Assembly (NCBI GenBank): GCA_022750155.1
Contig: JAKIWG010000023.1
Span: 1 to 35,583 of the forward strand
Reading direction: 5' to 3'
DNA from: Thermoplasmata archaeon
GTDB taxonomy: Archaea > Thermoplasmatota > Thermoplasmata > Lutacidiplasmatales > UBA184
DNA length: 35,583 nt
This document shows positions 24,001 through 30,917 of the stretch, piece after piece. Every line of letters starts with the position of its first letter. Position 1 is the first letter of the stretch. Both the position numbers and the translations under genes were made by a program. The notes below the pieces were generated by a model. That model was not told the origin of the DNA. It worked only from the letters and a program-made list of their open reading frames with translations, and searched no databases.

Positions 24001-26877
24001 GGTGCGCAGGTCCGGATCTGCACCGCGTCCGGGAGCCCGTGCGATAGCTCGGTCCTCGCCGACACCGGCGGGTTCTTCAACGTCAGCGCCCCGCTCGGTC
24101 GAAGCGACGCCGGGCTCGTGATCGGGACCCAGCAGGCCTACTACGGCACGGCGGACGGCGGGTACGAGCCCCTCCCGCTCACCGTGAACGCGTCGGTCCC
24201 GTTCGTGGAGCTGATCGGGGGCCTCGCCCCCGCCATCGTCCTCCCCCTGTTCGGCTCCCTGAGCGGCGACCTGCGCGACGGGAGTAGCTGGAAGGGGACG
24301 CCCGCGCGCCCGGACCTGCCCGTGATGTTCGCCAGCCTCTACGCGATGACCAACGGCGCCACGAACGGCGCGGCGCTCGCCGAGACCGGGGGTGGAGGAA
24401 ACTTCACCGTGTTCATGCCGTCCGACGGGACCTCGACGTTCCTCGCGGGGCTGGGCGCCGCCTTCCGGGACAACTCGCGCAACATCGCGGGGTCCGTCGT
24501 CTCCGGGAACGGGACCGGGGGGTGGAACCTGACGCTCCCGCACTATGGGTGGATCACGGCCAACCTCACCGGAGGGATCCCCCTGGCTCGGCTTCCGTAC
24601 GTGGCGGTGACGGTCTCCGTACCCGACCCGACCAACGCCACGACCCTCTACTCGTACGGGATCTCGAACGGAGCGGGGTTCGTGAACGTCACGGCTCCCC
24701 CTACCGCTTCGGCGAGCGTAGGGTTCGTGCTATCCGGGTTCGCCAACCATTCCCAGAAAACGGCCGTTTCGCAGAGCCACACCTCTCCGTTGCTGACCGT
24801 GAACCTGACGAATCTGAGCGGGGGCGGCGCCGGGGCGTGGGTGCAGAGCGAGTCGGTCAACACCGTCGGCGTCCCCCCGACGACCACCGTGGTGGACTCG
24901 AGGACGTACTCCCCCGTCCAGGGGGCCCAGGTCAGCGTCACCACGAGCACCGGCGCGACGACCACTCCGAACCTCCGGACGAACGCGCTCGGCCAGTTCA
25001 TGCTCCTCGCGCCACCGGACCCGTACGATACCCTCTCCTTCCAGGCACCGGCGTACGCCGAGGCCCAGGCATCGTACAAGCTCACGAGCGGCGAGCGGCT
25101 CGTCATCCCCCAGATCAACCTCACCGGGGACGGCGTGATCGCGGGGCGGGTGGTCGTGCAGCCGTACGGCACCCCCGCGGTGAACGTGATCGTGTCGGCG
25201 TGCCCGACCAACGGGCCGCCGATCTGCCTCGACCAGACCCAAACGAACGGGAACGGGTGGTTCTGGATCGATGTCCCGGCCGGCACGGACACGGTGACCG
25301 TGACGACCGACCTCTATCTCGCCAACCAGACGACGACCGTCACGGTCCGCACCGACGGATTCGTGCTGGTCCAGTCGATACCGGTCTACGCCCTCGCCTC
25401 CATCCACGGCCTCACCTGGGCGCTCCCGAGCGGAGACCCGATCGTCGGGGCGAACGTGAGCCTGTGCTCCCCGTTCGGGATCCGGACGGGTGGCTGCTTC
25501 GAATCCGTGCCGACCACCGCGAACGGGAGCTTCACCCTCTCCGCCCCCCAGGGGAGCTACATCCTCCTCGCGCAGGCGCCCGAGTACAACTCGACCACGC
25601 TCGCCGTCGGGGTCACGGCCGGGGCCCTGGTCGATGTCGGCATCGTCTTCCTCGACTCCTACGGGATCCTCGAGGGGACCGTCGTCAATGCGAGCGACGG
25701 CGTGGCGATCGGCGGTGCGATCCTCACCGCCTGCGCCTCCTACTTCGGCGGGGGCTGTTCGGCCCCCTCGCAGGCCGACTCCCACGGGGCGTTCCGATTC
25801 CTCGCCCCCCCCGGTTCGGTGAACCTCGACGTCGTGGCGAGCGGCTATCTCGACAACTTCTCCGTCGTCCGCGTCCCCGTGGGAGAGGTCCTGTCGCTCG
25901 GGGCGGTCGGGATGACCCCGATCGCCGCCCAAGTACAGGTGGTGGTGAGCGGACGGGTCGTCGAAGCCGAGGCGCAGGGGGTCGGCATCGGGTCGGCGTT
26001 CGTCGGGGTCCTGCAGGGAGCCGCCTCCGCCGGATCGACCTCCACGTCCTCCGACGGGACGTTCATGCTCACCATCGACGAAGGCTCCTACTCCCTGCTC
26101 GTCACTTCGGCCGGTCGTCGGAGCTACGACGCCCCCTTCCCGGTCTCCGGACCGATCTCGGGGCTCGTCATCCCGCTCGCGGTGATGACCTACCAGGTCT
26201 CCGGTTCGGTCACGGACGCCTCCGACCACCAACCGATCGGAGGCGCGGCGATCTCCCTCGGCGGACGATCGCTCAACGTGACGGGACCGACCGGTCACTA
26301 TGCGTTCGACCTGCCGAATGGCGCGTATGTGCTCACCGCCTCGGCGGTGGGTTACGAGGGGGTCTCCTTCGCGGTGTCAGTGAACGGCGGTCCCGTCCCC
26401 CATGACCTTACGCTGTCGCGCCTCGGGGTGCGGCTCGGGGTCGAGGTCGTGAGCCAATCGACCGGATTCCCCCTCGCCGGCGCGTACGTGGTCGTCACGA
26501 CGCCCGACGGGGGCCAGACCCTCGCCCAGGGCCAGACCGACCCGGGCGGAAACTTCTCGGTCTACCTCCCCGCCACCGCGGTGCTCGTGACCGTCACGGC
26601 CGCCGGATATGAACCGGCCGAGCAAACGGTCGCGCTGCAGGGCGAGTCCATCGGGGTCCACCTCGAGCTTTCGACCACGCTGAGCGGCACGTCCCCCTCG
26701 CTCCTTCCTGGTTCGTCGCTCGTGTGGTGGGGGGTCCTCGCAGGGGCCGGTGTCGCGGTGGTGCTCGGCGCGGGCTACGCCCTCAGCCGACGGCGCCCGC
26801 CCGAACCGGAGCTCCTCGAGGGGCGATGGGCGGGACTCGAACCGGTCGATGAGCCCGGCGAATCGCCCGACCGGTAG
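21085..26877 (+). CDS. Giant surface protein of carboxypeptidase-regulatory-like repeats
   Basis: The protein has 1930 residues from GTG 21085; an ATG at 21136 would also retain the signal sequence (MSAGLALLALLVSTPTGLGS). The body is a series of roughly 80-100-residue beta-sandwich modules of the CarboxypepD_reg/CNA-B-like type, seen as recurring G-x-V-x-D-x-x-x-G-x-P-(I/V)-x-G-A-x-V starts followed by a G-x-F-x-(V/L)-x-(A/L)-P and a G-x-Y turn. At least eleven modules carry a Cys-x(5-20)-Cys pair just after the first strand. N-x-S/T sequons are abundant. The C-terminus has one membrane helix (WWGVLAGAGVAVVLGAGYAL) and a short charged cytosolic tail. It is probably a glycosylated, disulfide-stabilised stalk or adhesin anchored in the membrane. 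The function is unknown. Confidence 0.85.
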   Translation: MREPVFQNRSPPARRLVMSAGLALLALLVSTPTGLGSPHRDALLVPPHHPELSADRLPATRPLPVDSVGSSSGPELLAGTRTLHERFENVGGLLPTGSGTAPVHPHLLTPTAAPKHAPAPGYTGSGTIHGTVLDSYFGTPVANVSITIVPLSGFGCLPTPCGGTTDRFGAFTVNAPVGGDVVSLSKPFYLDNRTWTTVANGSSVSVGTIDLVHDGYATGRLEANLPGTPPIPGVPVNASSRDQLIVAEPGAVTAVNGSFTVPVPPLPSIVDFAPSGKFLANQTYVNATPYSVVSVGTVYLEGGVLVRAKLFDAITGVPIASSLLSQLQVCTRRDVSSCPFVVGTQSVPNGPNVSAYALAGPSYVEAMAYGYVVNQTAIPDVPLLPTSQTDNLGRINLMPMGALEVSTNLTGSSTLPTAWPSGNVTVVVCTLDNVMIGVPNPNSDGLLASPCWGPKYSAVAPMTNSYPVGATATVVGPPLRDVAFLEPDTGGGRPFVFPVATRPIMGIGYPYPESAANVTWVNLTPDRLTDYGGFDLTAGTYVDGNLSLLGGNASFLGASAVQVCSTDEPGVCAAPAGVGGASAPTGCPTGGLSFCAPAPPGPDELVVTTFGVGANRTWIEAPRGCCAQDGHPTAVGTIGVPSALPVGSVNGSVWAGPRPDGSPATPLSDRFVSVETCLIGPVPAGDYGSVCNSGATNLTDGTFSLTALVGWNQVTAYSGGFATNWTWIDVQASNTTGRIYLAPDAQVAGRVVRPDGAGVYAADVVTCALATLALCHPLGGGLTSSDGQYNGTLQGSPYPAGVYQVEASASGYASNWTWVNASSGALTVAPTIVLSPLGINQSARLTPRAGASRPAAAPGGGAWIDGRLVDRRTGLGLGGAVLTACPVTGGACLLSPDTTGFGGEFNTSLPFGAYHVYLNSSNHGNATAFANVSAASYLHLGTVAAAADPFVHGRVLLGPWPGITRKLGLGPLGAQVRICTASGSPCDSSVLADTGGFFNVSAPLGRSDAGLVIGTQQAYYGTADGGYEPLPLTVNASVPFVELIGGLAPAIVLPLFGSLSGDLRDGSSWKGTPARPDLPVMFASLYAMTNGATNGAALAETGGGGNFTVFMPSDGTSTFLAGLGAAFRDNSRNIAGSVVSGNGTGGWNLTLPHYGWITANLTGGIPLARLPYVAVTVSVPDPTNATTLYSYGISNGAGFVNVTAPPTASASVGFVLSGFANHSQKTAVSQSHTSPLLTVNLTNLSGGGAGAWVQSESVNTVGVPPTTTVVDSRTYSPVQGAQVSVTTSTGATTTPNLRTNALGQFMLLAPPDPYDTLSFQAPAYAEAQASYKLTSGERLVIPQINLTGDGVIAGRVVVQPYGTPAVNVIVSACPTNGPPICLDQTQTNGNGWFWIDVPAGTDTVTVTTDLYLANQTTTVTVRTDGFVLVQSIPVYALASIHGLTWALPSGDPIVGANVSLCSPFGIRTGGCFESVPTTANGSFTLSAPQGSYILLAQAPEYNSTTLAVGVTAGALVDVGIVFLDSYGILEGTVVNASDGVAIGGAILTACASYFGGGCSAPSQADSHGAFRFLAPPGSVNLDVVASGYLDNFSVVRVPVGEVLSLGAVGMTPIAAQVQVVVSGRVVEAEAQGVGIGSAFVGVLQGAASAGSTSTSSDGTFMLTIDEGSYSLLVTSAGRRSYDAPFPVSGPISGLVIPLAVMTYQVSGSVTDASDHQPIGGAAISLGGRSLNVTGPTGHYAFDLPNGAYVLTASAVGYEGVSFAVSVNGGPVPHDLTLSRLGVRLGVEVVSQSTGFPLAGAYVVVTTPDGGQTLAQGQTDPGGNFSVYLPATAVLVTVTAAGYEPAEQTVALQGESIGVHLELSTTLSGTSPSLLPGSSLVWWGVLAGAGVAVVLGAGYALSRRRPPEPELLEGRWAGLEPVDEPGESPDR

Positions 26878-26887
26878 GGGCCGGCGC

Positions 26888-27349
26888 TCAGGTCACCACG
26901 AGGTACGCCCGCATCGTCCCGTGGAACGTCCCGCAGAACTCCGTGCACTGGATCAGGAAGGTCGTTCCGGGCGCGACATGGGGGACGGTGAACGCGATCG
27001 AGTTGGTCCGTCCCGGGATGGCATCGAGACGGATCCCGAGCGCCGGGATGTTGAAGGAGTGGATCACGTCCGTGGACGTGAGGTTGATCTGCACCGTGCT
27101 TCCGGGCGCCGCCCACAGCGCTCCGCCCGTGGAGGCGCCCGTCGTCGGGTCGTAGTTGGCGGTCATGCACGTGTGGTTCTTGGGGTAGCAGAACTGCCAG
27201 GACCACTGCTGCCCGACCACGTTCACGTACTCGTCCGGGTGGGCCGGGAGCGTGTCGATGTGGTAGAGGAGCACCGTCGAGTAGGCGGCCACCCCGGCGA
27301 TCAGCGCGACGGTGACGAGGGTCCAGGCGACCTCGATCCGGTTAACCAT
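26888..27349 (-). CDS. coxB: Haem-copper oxidase subunit II (CuA)
   Basis: The protein has 153 residues, which is short for subunit II. It has one membrane helix (~9-30) and a compact cupredoxin domain. All CuA ligands are present: His97 (VIHSF), Cys135, Glu137, Cys139, His143 and Met146 in CTEFCGTFHGTM. It accepts electrons from a soluble or membrane carrier and passes them to haem a in subunit I. It begins with an 8-base overlap of the upstream small membrane gene and ends 10 bases from the convergent giant surface protein. Subunit I is about 7 kb away on the other strand. A single helix, instead of the usual two, is typical of several prokaryotic oxidases. Confidence 0.92.
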   Translation of the reverse strand: MVNRIEVAWTLVTVALIAGVAAYSTVLLYHIDTLPAHPDEYVNVVGQQWSWQFCYPKNHTCMTANYDPTTGASTGGALWAAPGSTVQINLTSTDVIHSFNIPALGIRLDAIPGRTNSIAFTVPHVAPGTTFLIQCTEFCGTFHGTMRAYLVVT

Positions 27350-27572
27350 AGCGCCTCCCCTTCGTGGCCGGGTCCCGGAACCGCCAGAGGGCGTAGGCGA
27401 GGAAGCCGTACGTCAGGATCGCCCCTCCGAAGGAGATGGCGATGAGGGTCCAGAGGATCGGGTCGGTCTGCTGCAGGTTCGTCTGGCCCGCCGAGGCGGC
27501 CCCCGCCACCCCGAGGATGCCGAGCGACGCCGCCGACGCGACGAGCCCACGTCCGACCCGGCGTCCTACCAC
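27342..27572 (-). CDS. Small membrane protein coupled to coxB
   Basis: The protein has 76 residues from GTG 27572. A TATA-like AATATGTA lies 24-31 bases upstream, which fixes this start. A first hydrophobic segment (~8-28, GRGLVASAASLGILGVAGAASA) ends in an AxA and may be a cleaved signal. A second (~40-64, ILWTLIAISFGGAILTYGFLAYALW) is a clear membrane helix followed by a basic RFRDPATKGRR end. Its stop overlaps the coxB start by 8 bases, so it is likely translated with subunit II and could be an oxidase accessory subunit. It is also possible that the pair together replaces a two-helix subunit II. I do not recognise the family. Confidence 0.72.
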   Translation of the reverse strand: MVGRRVGRGLVASAASLGILGVAGAASAGQTNLQQTDPILWTLIAISFGGAILTYGFLAYALWRFRDPATKGRRYG

Positions 27573-27595
27573 GGGCCCGGATGGAGGGGCGGCCG

Positions 27596-27603
27596 TACAT
27601 ATT
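27596..27603 (-). promoter_or_regulatory. TATA-like box for the coxB pair
   Basis: The minus strand reads AATATGTA, 24-31 bases before the GTG at 27572. It lies in the 186-base divergent region shared with the cupredoxin gene at 27759. Confidence 0.5.
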
Positions 27604-27758
27604 CCCGAGGTTCGTATCGGCCCCCCGGCTCCCGGCCCGCGCCGCCGCCTGGCCGGGAAGTGCGACCCCCCCCTCGGTCCTCCCCGGTACGTACACAACC
27701 CCTTTGAAGCCCTCCTCAGTCTGCGCGACCAACCGCACGCCGTGCGGGTGAACGCTCG

Positions 27759-28436
27759 ATGCCTGGTTCTGTCGGCTCGAAGGTCCTCTCGACATTCTTG
27801 GGAGGGCTCCTGCTCCTGACCGCGCTCGTGGGCCTCGCGGCCGCGGCCCCCGGGCCGATCGCGACGGTGCACCGGGCGGCCACCGACCAGCTGACCGTCA
27901 CGGTGGGCAGCCCGCTCGCGTTCACGCTCTCCACCGCCCAGGTGACTCCGGGCGACACGGTGGACCTGACGGTCGTGCAGACCGACGACGTGGCGCACAC
28001 GTTCACGTTGCTCAACACGACGGGGATGGTCTTCGACCCGAACGTGAACTCGACGGCCCAGATCATGGCCTACCTCGTCACGCACCCTCCGCTCGTGAAC
28101 GTCACCATCGCCTCCGGCCAGCACGAGTCGACGGCGACCTTCACCGCCCCCAAGTTCGGACTGTACGAGTACGTCTGCCTCTCCGACGACCACTTCGCCG
28201 GTGGGATGTGGGGGCTGCTCGGCTCCGGCGAGGAAGGGAGCGGCGGGACCGTCAACACCAGCCCCGGAGCCCCGGTGTTCATCATCGGGGGGACGATCGT
28301 CGGTCTGGTGGTCATCACCATCGTCCTCGCCTTCGTCGTGGGCCGGCGCGAAGGCGCCAAGCACGAGATGCCCCCCGAGCGGCTCGGCTATGCGGAGCCG
28401 AAGGGCGGCGCCACGGAGCCGAAAAAGCTCCCATAG
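27759..28436 (+). CDS. Halocyanin-like membrane cupredoxin
   Basis: The protein has 225 residues from ATG 27759. It has a signal peptide (~8-30), one cupredoxin domain (~42-155) and a C-terminal membrane helix (~173-195) with a charged cytosolic tail. The type-1 copper ligands are His80 (DDVAHTFTL), Cys140, His145 and Met150 in YVCLSDDHFAGGM. It is a one-electron carrier on the outer membrane face. Its divergent placement next to oxidase subunit II makes it a good candidate for electron delivery to CuA, in the role that cytochrome c plays elsewhere (inference). Confidence 0.87.
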   Translation: MPGSVGSKVLSTFLGGLLLLTALVGLAAAAPGPIATVHRAATDQLTVTVGSPLAFTLSTAQVTPGDTVDLTVVQTDDVAHTFTLLNTTGMVFDPNVNSTAQIMAYLVTHPPLVNVTIASGQHESTATFTAPKFGLYEYVCLSDDHFAGGMWGLLGSGEEGSGGTVNTSPGAPVFIIGGTIVGLVVITIVLAFVVGRREGAKHEMPPERLGYAEPKGGATEPKKLP

Positions 28437-28487
28437 CACCGGCGACCGGCGCCGGAAAGCCTAAGAAGGAGGAGCCGCTCCAACCTA

Positions 28488-28507
28488 CGAACCTCGTAAG
28501 AGGTTCG
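28488..28507. promoter_or_regulatory. Palindrome before the AbrB-PhoU gene (possible operator)
   Basis: CGAACCTC (28488-28495) and GAGGTTCG (28500-28507) are perfect 8-base arms around GTAA, ending 10 bases before the ATG at 28518. It lies where the transcript start or ribosome site would be. Because the gene has a DNA-binding domain, autoregulation is a plausible explanation. An RNA hairpin acting on translation is the alternative. Confidence 0.45.
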
Positions 28508-28517
28508 GTGGAACGGA

Positions 28518-29558
28518 ATGGCGTGGGGAACCCCGAGCCGCGAGCGGCGAATCCTGAAGGCGGGCCATTCGTCGATCGCCGTCACGCTTCCGAAGCCGTG
28601 GGCCGAGGCGATGAACCTGCGGCCGGGCGACCTCATCGTCTTCGACCAGAACGATGACGGGACCCTGTACCTGAAGCCGGCCCCGGTCGCCGGGGCCGTC
28701 ACCGCCGTCTCCCCCTACCTCGTGCAGGCACGGGTGTTCGACACCCCCGGGGTCCTGGAACGCCTCGTGGTCGGCGCCTACCGGGTCGGTCATGACTCGA
28801 TCGAGATCCGAAGCGAGTTGCCCCTTCCCTCCGAGCGGGTCGAGGAGCTCCTCCAGGCCGCCCGCGGCCTGCTCGGAGTCTCCGTGGTGGCGCACGAGGC
28901 GAACCGGATCGTGCTCCAGAACTTCGTCGACCCGTCGAAGTACGGGCTGCCGCAGCTCGTCCAGCGCATGAAGATGATCCTGGTCGCGTTCATCGAGGAG
29001 GCCGAGTCCATCCTCGAGCACCACACCCGCTCCCGCCGCCTGGCGTCCCTTTCGGAGGAGACGCACAAGGTCCTCGCCCTCCTGGTCCGCCAGCAGTTCC
29101 TCGCGAGCCGGGACTGGTCGCTCGCCCGCCGGATCGGGAGCCCCGACCCCCGCCAGCTCCTCGAGTGGCGGGTGGTCGTCCACTCGCTCGAGGAGATCGG
29201 CGACCACCTGAGCGAGATCACCGACGAGCTCAACCACAAGCCCTCCGAGCGCTCTCCGACCGATCCGGAGATCCAGCAATTGTTGGCCGCCCTCAAAGGA
29301 GGTCTGAAGGAGGTCGTCGAGGCGCTCATGCATCCTTCCTTGGGCCGCGCCTGCGACGCCTACGCCGAGAGCACCCGCCTGACCGCCGTGGCGCGTGCCA
29401 CGAGCCATCGTGCTAAGGGCGCCGCCCGCAAGAACGGGCGCTACGCGAGCGCGGTCTCCCTCCAGAGGGCGTCGAGCTGCCTCGCCGCACTCTCCGAGGT
29501 CGCGATCGACCGGGCGGTCGCCGGTGGGAACGAGACGATCCTGGTGACCGCCCCCTAG
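28518..29558 (+). CDS. PhoU-family regulator with AbrB/SpoVT DNA-binding domain
   Basis: The protein has 346 residues from ATG 28518. The N-terminal ~50 residues are an AbrB/MazE-type swapped-hairpin DNA-binding domain (RRILKAGHSSIAVTLPKPWA, then LRPGDLIVF). The rest is helical and has the look of archaeal PhoU-type regulators, with two repeated helical bundles (about 100-215 and 215-330), rich in Glu/Arg and ending in Ala-rich helices. Such fusions are common in archaea and are linked to control of phosphate uptake genes, though no pst genes are in this window. It stands between the halocyanin gene and the tat operon with gaps on both sides, so it is probably its own transcription unit. Confidence 0.85.
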   Translation: MAWGTPSRERRILKAGHSSIAVTLPKPWAEAMNLRPGDLIVFDQNDDGTLYLKPAPVAGAVTAVSPYLVQARVFDTPGVLERLVVGAYRVGHDSIEIRSELPLPSERVEELLQAARGLLGVSVVAHEANRIVLQNFVDPSKYGLPQLVQRMKMILVAFIEEAESILEHHTRSRRLASLSEETHKVLALLVRQQFLASRDWSLARRIGSPDPRQLLEWRVVVHSLEEIGDHLSEITDELNHKPSERSPTDPEIQQLLAALKGGLKEVVEALMHPSLGRACDAYAESTRLTAVARATSHRAKGAARKNGRYASAVSLQRASSCLAALSEVAIDRAVAGGNETILVTAP

Positions 29559-29683
29559 TCGGGCCGACGGGGTCGACCGAACGGCGGGATGCGGGGGAGC
29601 CCAGCTCCGGAGGGTGCTCCCCCAACCGGGGGTCCGGTCGGGGGTGGACACTCCCCACTGGCTCGAGTTCCCCAGACCGGAGT

Positions 29684-29693
29684 TGATATACTG
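29684..29693 (+). promoter_or_regulatory. TATA-like box for the tat-respiratory operon
   Basis: TGATATACTG is the strongest A/T island in the 217 bases between the PhoU-type gene and tatA. It would start transcription near 29715-29720, within the inverted-repeat element that follows. Confidence 0.4.
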
Positions 29694-29696
29694 AGA

Positions 29697-29736
29697 GTAT
29701 GGGTAGTTCGTACGGGTCGTACCATCCCATACGAAC
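29697..29736. repeat. Overlapping inverted repeats upstream of tatA
   Basis: The segment CCCATACGAAC (29726-29736) can pair with GTTCGTACGGG (29706-29716, ten of eleven positions), while its first seven bases also pair perfectly with GTATGGG (29697-29703). The two pairings exclude each other. A short GGT-CGT-ACC repeat lies in the loop. It sits 40 bases before the tatA ATG. Confidence 0.5.
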
Positions 29737-29775
29737 CCCATATCGCCCCGCCATCGGTCGTCGCCTCGGGGGCCA

Positions 29776-29976
29776 ATGTTCGATTCTCTGGACGACTGGT
29801 TGATCATCGCCGTCGTGATCGCGATACTGTTCTACGGGTCGAGCAAGATCCCGCAGCTGGCGCATAGCCTCGGCCGCTCGCTCGGCGAGTTCAAGCGCGG
29901 CCGCTTGGAGGTCGAGCGCGAGCTCAAGGCCGAGCAGGCGAAGGCGGCCCAGGCGAGTTCCTCCGCCCCCCCGTGA
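29776..29976 (+). CDS. tatA: Sec-independent translocase protein TatA
   Basis: The protein has 66 residues from ATG 29776. A short N-terminal membrane helix (~7-21, DWLIIAVVIAILFYG) is followed by the hinge SSKIPQLAHSLGRSLGEFKRG, the amphipathic helix of TatA/E proteins with conserved Gly and Phe, then a charged Glu/Lys/Ala tail. TatA oligomers form the protein-conducting element for folded proteins with twin-arginine signals. tatC follows 110 bases later with a strong hairpin between them. It is the first gene of the run leading into the Rieske/cytochrome b/oxidase genes. Confidence 0.92.
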   Translation: MFDSLDDWLIIAVVIAILFYGSSKIPQLAHSLGRSLGEFKRGRLEVERELKAEQAKAAQASSSAPP

Positions 29977-29999
29977 GCCGGAGCGTGCGCTGCACGATG

Positions 30000-30038
30000 T
30001 CGAAGGAGCCGGCTTCGCCTCCCTGCCGGGTCCTTCGA
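30000..30038. repeat. Strong hairpin between tatA and tatC
   Basis: TCGAAGGA (30000-30007) pairs with TCCTTCGA (30031-30038), and inside it, after one G-G mismatch, CCGGC (30009-30013) pairs with GCCGG (30025-30029), leaving an 11-base loop. The stem of 13 pairs lies between tatA and tatC and could set their relative amounts by partial termination or mRNA processing. Confidence 0.55.
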
Positions 30039-30086
30039 GAGAACGCGCCCGTGGTGCGGCGGGCGGAGGCCGGTTCGGGGTGACCG

Positions 30087-30911
30087 ATGGGGGACCTTCA
30101 GAAGATCCTCTCCGTCCTGGGGGAGGCCCGCCACCGGCTGGTCCGCATCGCCCTGGTCCTCGGACCGTTGTTCGGATTCCTGGTCACGTTCCGGATGGTC
30201 CCGGTCACCGTCCGGCTGTTCGGACGCGCGGTGCCCCTCGCCTACCCGTACCCGGACCTGTTCGGCAACGTCACCGCGCAGGTGTTCCGCGCGATGGTCG
30301 CATGGATGCTCCCCTCGAACGTGCAGATCCTCAACGTAGGGGTGGGCGACTCGATCGTCGTACAGCTCGAGATCGGCTTCCTCCTGACGCTGATGTTCGG
30401 GATGCCGTGGATCATCCACGAGGTGGGGGCGTTCCTGGTGCCGGCGCTCCGGAAGAACGAGCGCGAGCTCATCCGGCGCATCGGGATCCCCGCCACGCTC
30501 CTCTTCGCGATCGGAACCTCGCTCGGGCTGTTCGTGCTCACCCCGCTCACTTTCCGCCTCCTCTTCCGGTACGTCGCCGCGATGGGCCTCGAACCGGTGA
30601 TCGGGGTCCAGCAATTCGTCACGTTCGCGCTGCTCTACTCGCTCGCGTTCGGGGTGGTGTTCGAGCTACCGGTGTTCGTCTACACCCTCACCCGTCTCGG
30701 CGTGGTCAAGGCGTCCGCGTGGCGCAAGCACTGGCGGATCGCGGTGATCGGCGCCCTGTTCTTCGGGATGATCATCACCCCGGACAATTCGGGCATCACG
30801 ATGCTCATGATCGCCGGGCCGATGATCGGGCTCTACCTGGGCGGCGCGTACTTCGCCGGGCGCTGGGAGCGGAGCGTCGGCCACCGACCGATGCTTGCCG
30901 CGGGAGGGTAA
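30087..30911 (+). CDS. tatC: Sec-independent translocase protein TatC
   Basis: The protein has 274 residues from ATG 30087. It has six likely membrane segments (about 20-38, 66-78 weak, 95-122, 135-160, 182-205, 222-250). The conserved E/R region near the start (LGEARHRL, the counterpart of HLxELRxRL), FGMPWIIHEVGAFLVPALRKNER before the third helix and ITPDNSGITMLMIAGPM near the end are TatC marks. TatC recognises the twin-arginine signal and assembles TatA. A likely client is the Rieske protein encoded 600 bases downstream. The C-terminal helix carries basic residues that would remain in the cytosol. Confidence 0.92.
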   Translation: MGDLQKILSVLGEARHRLVRIALVLGPLFGFLVTFRMVPVTVRLFGRAVPLAYPYPDLFGNVTAQVFRAMVAWMLPSNVQILNVGVGDSIVVQLEIGFLLTLMFGMPWIIHEVGAFLVPALRKNERELIRRIGIPATLLFAIGTSLGLFVLTPLTFRLLFRYVAAMGLEPVIGVQQFVTFALLYSLAFGVVFELPVFVYTLTRLGVVKASAWRKHWRIAVIGALFFGMIITPDNSGITMLMIAGPMIGLYLGGAYFAGRWERSVGHRPMLAAGG

Positions 30912-30917
30912 GGTAGG

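Noticed and set aside
21457-24543. 1028-codon minus-strand frame opposite the giant surface protein
   Set aside because: The Arg/Gly/Asp-rich shadow has no domain, while the plus strand shows a signal peptide, repeated modules and a membrane anchor.
24522-26405. 627-codon plus-strand frame inside the giant surface protein
   Set aside because: It is a shifted-frame shadow, low in hydrophobic residues and without motifs.
29555-29776. Minus-strand 73-codon frame between the PhoU-type gene and tatA
   Set aside because: It is Pro/Gly/Arg-rich, has no recognisable fold, and lies across promoter and repeat elements.
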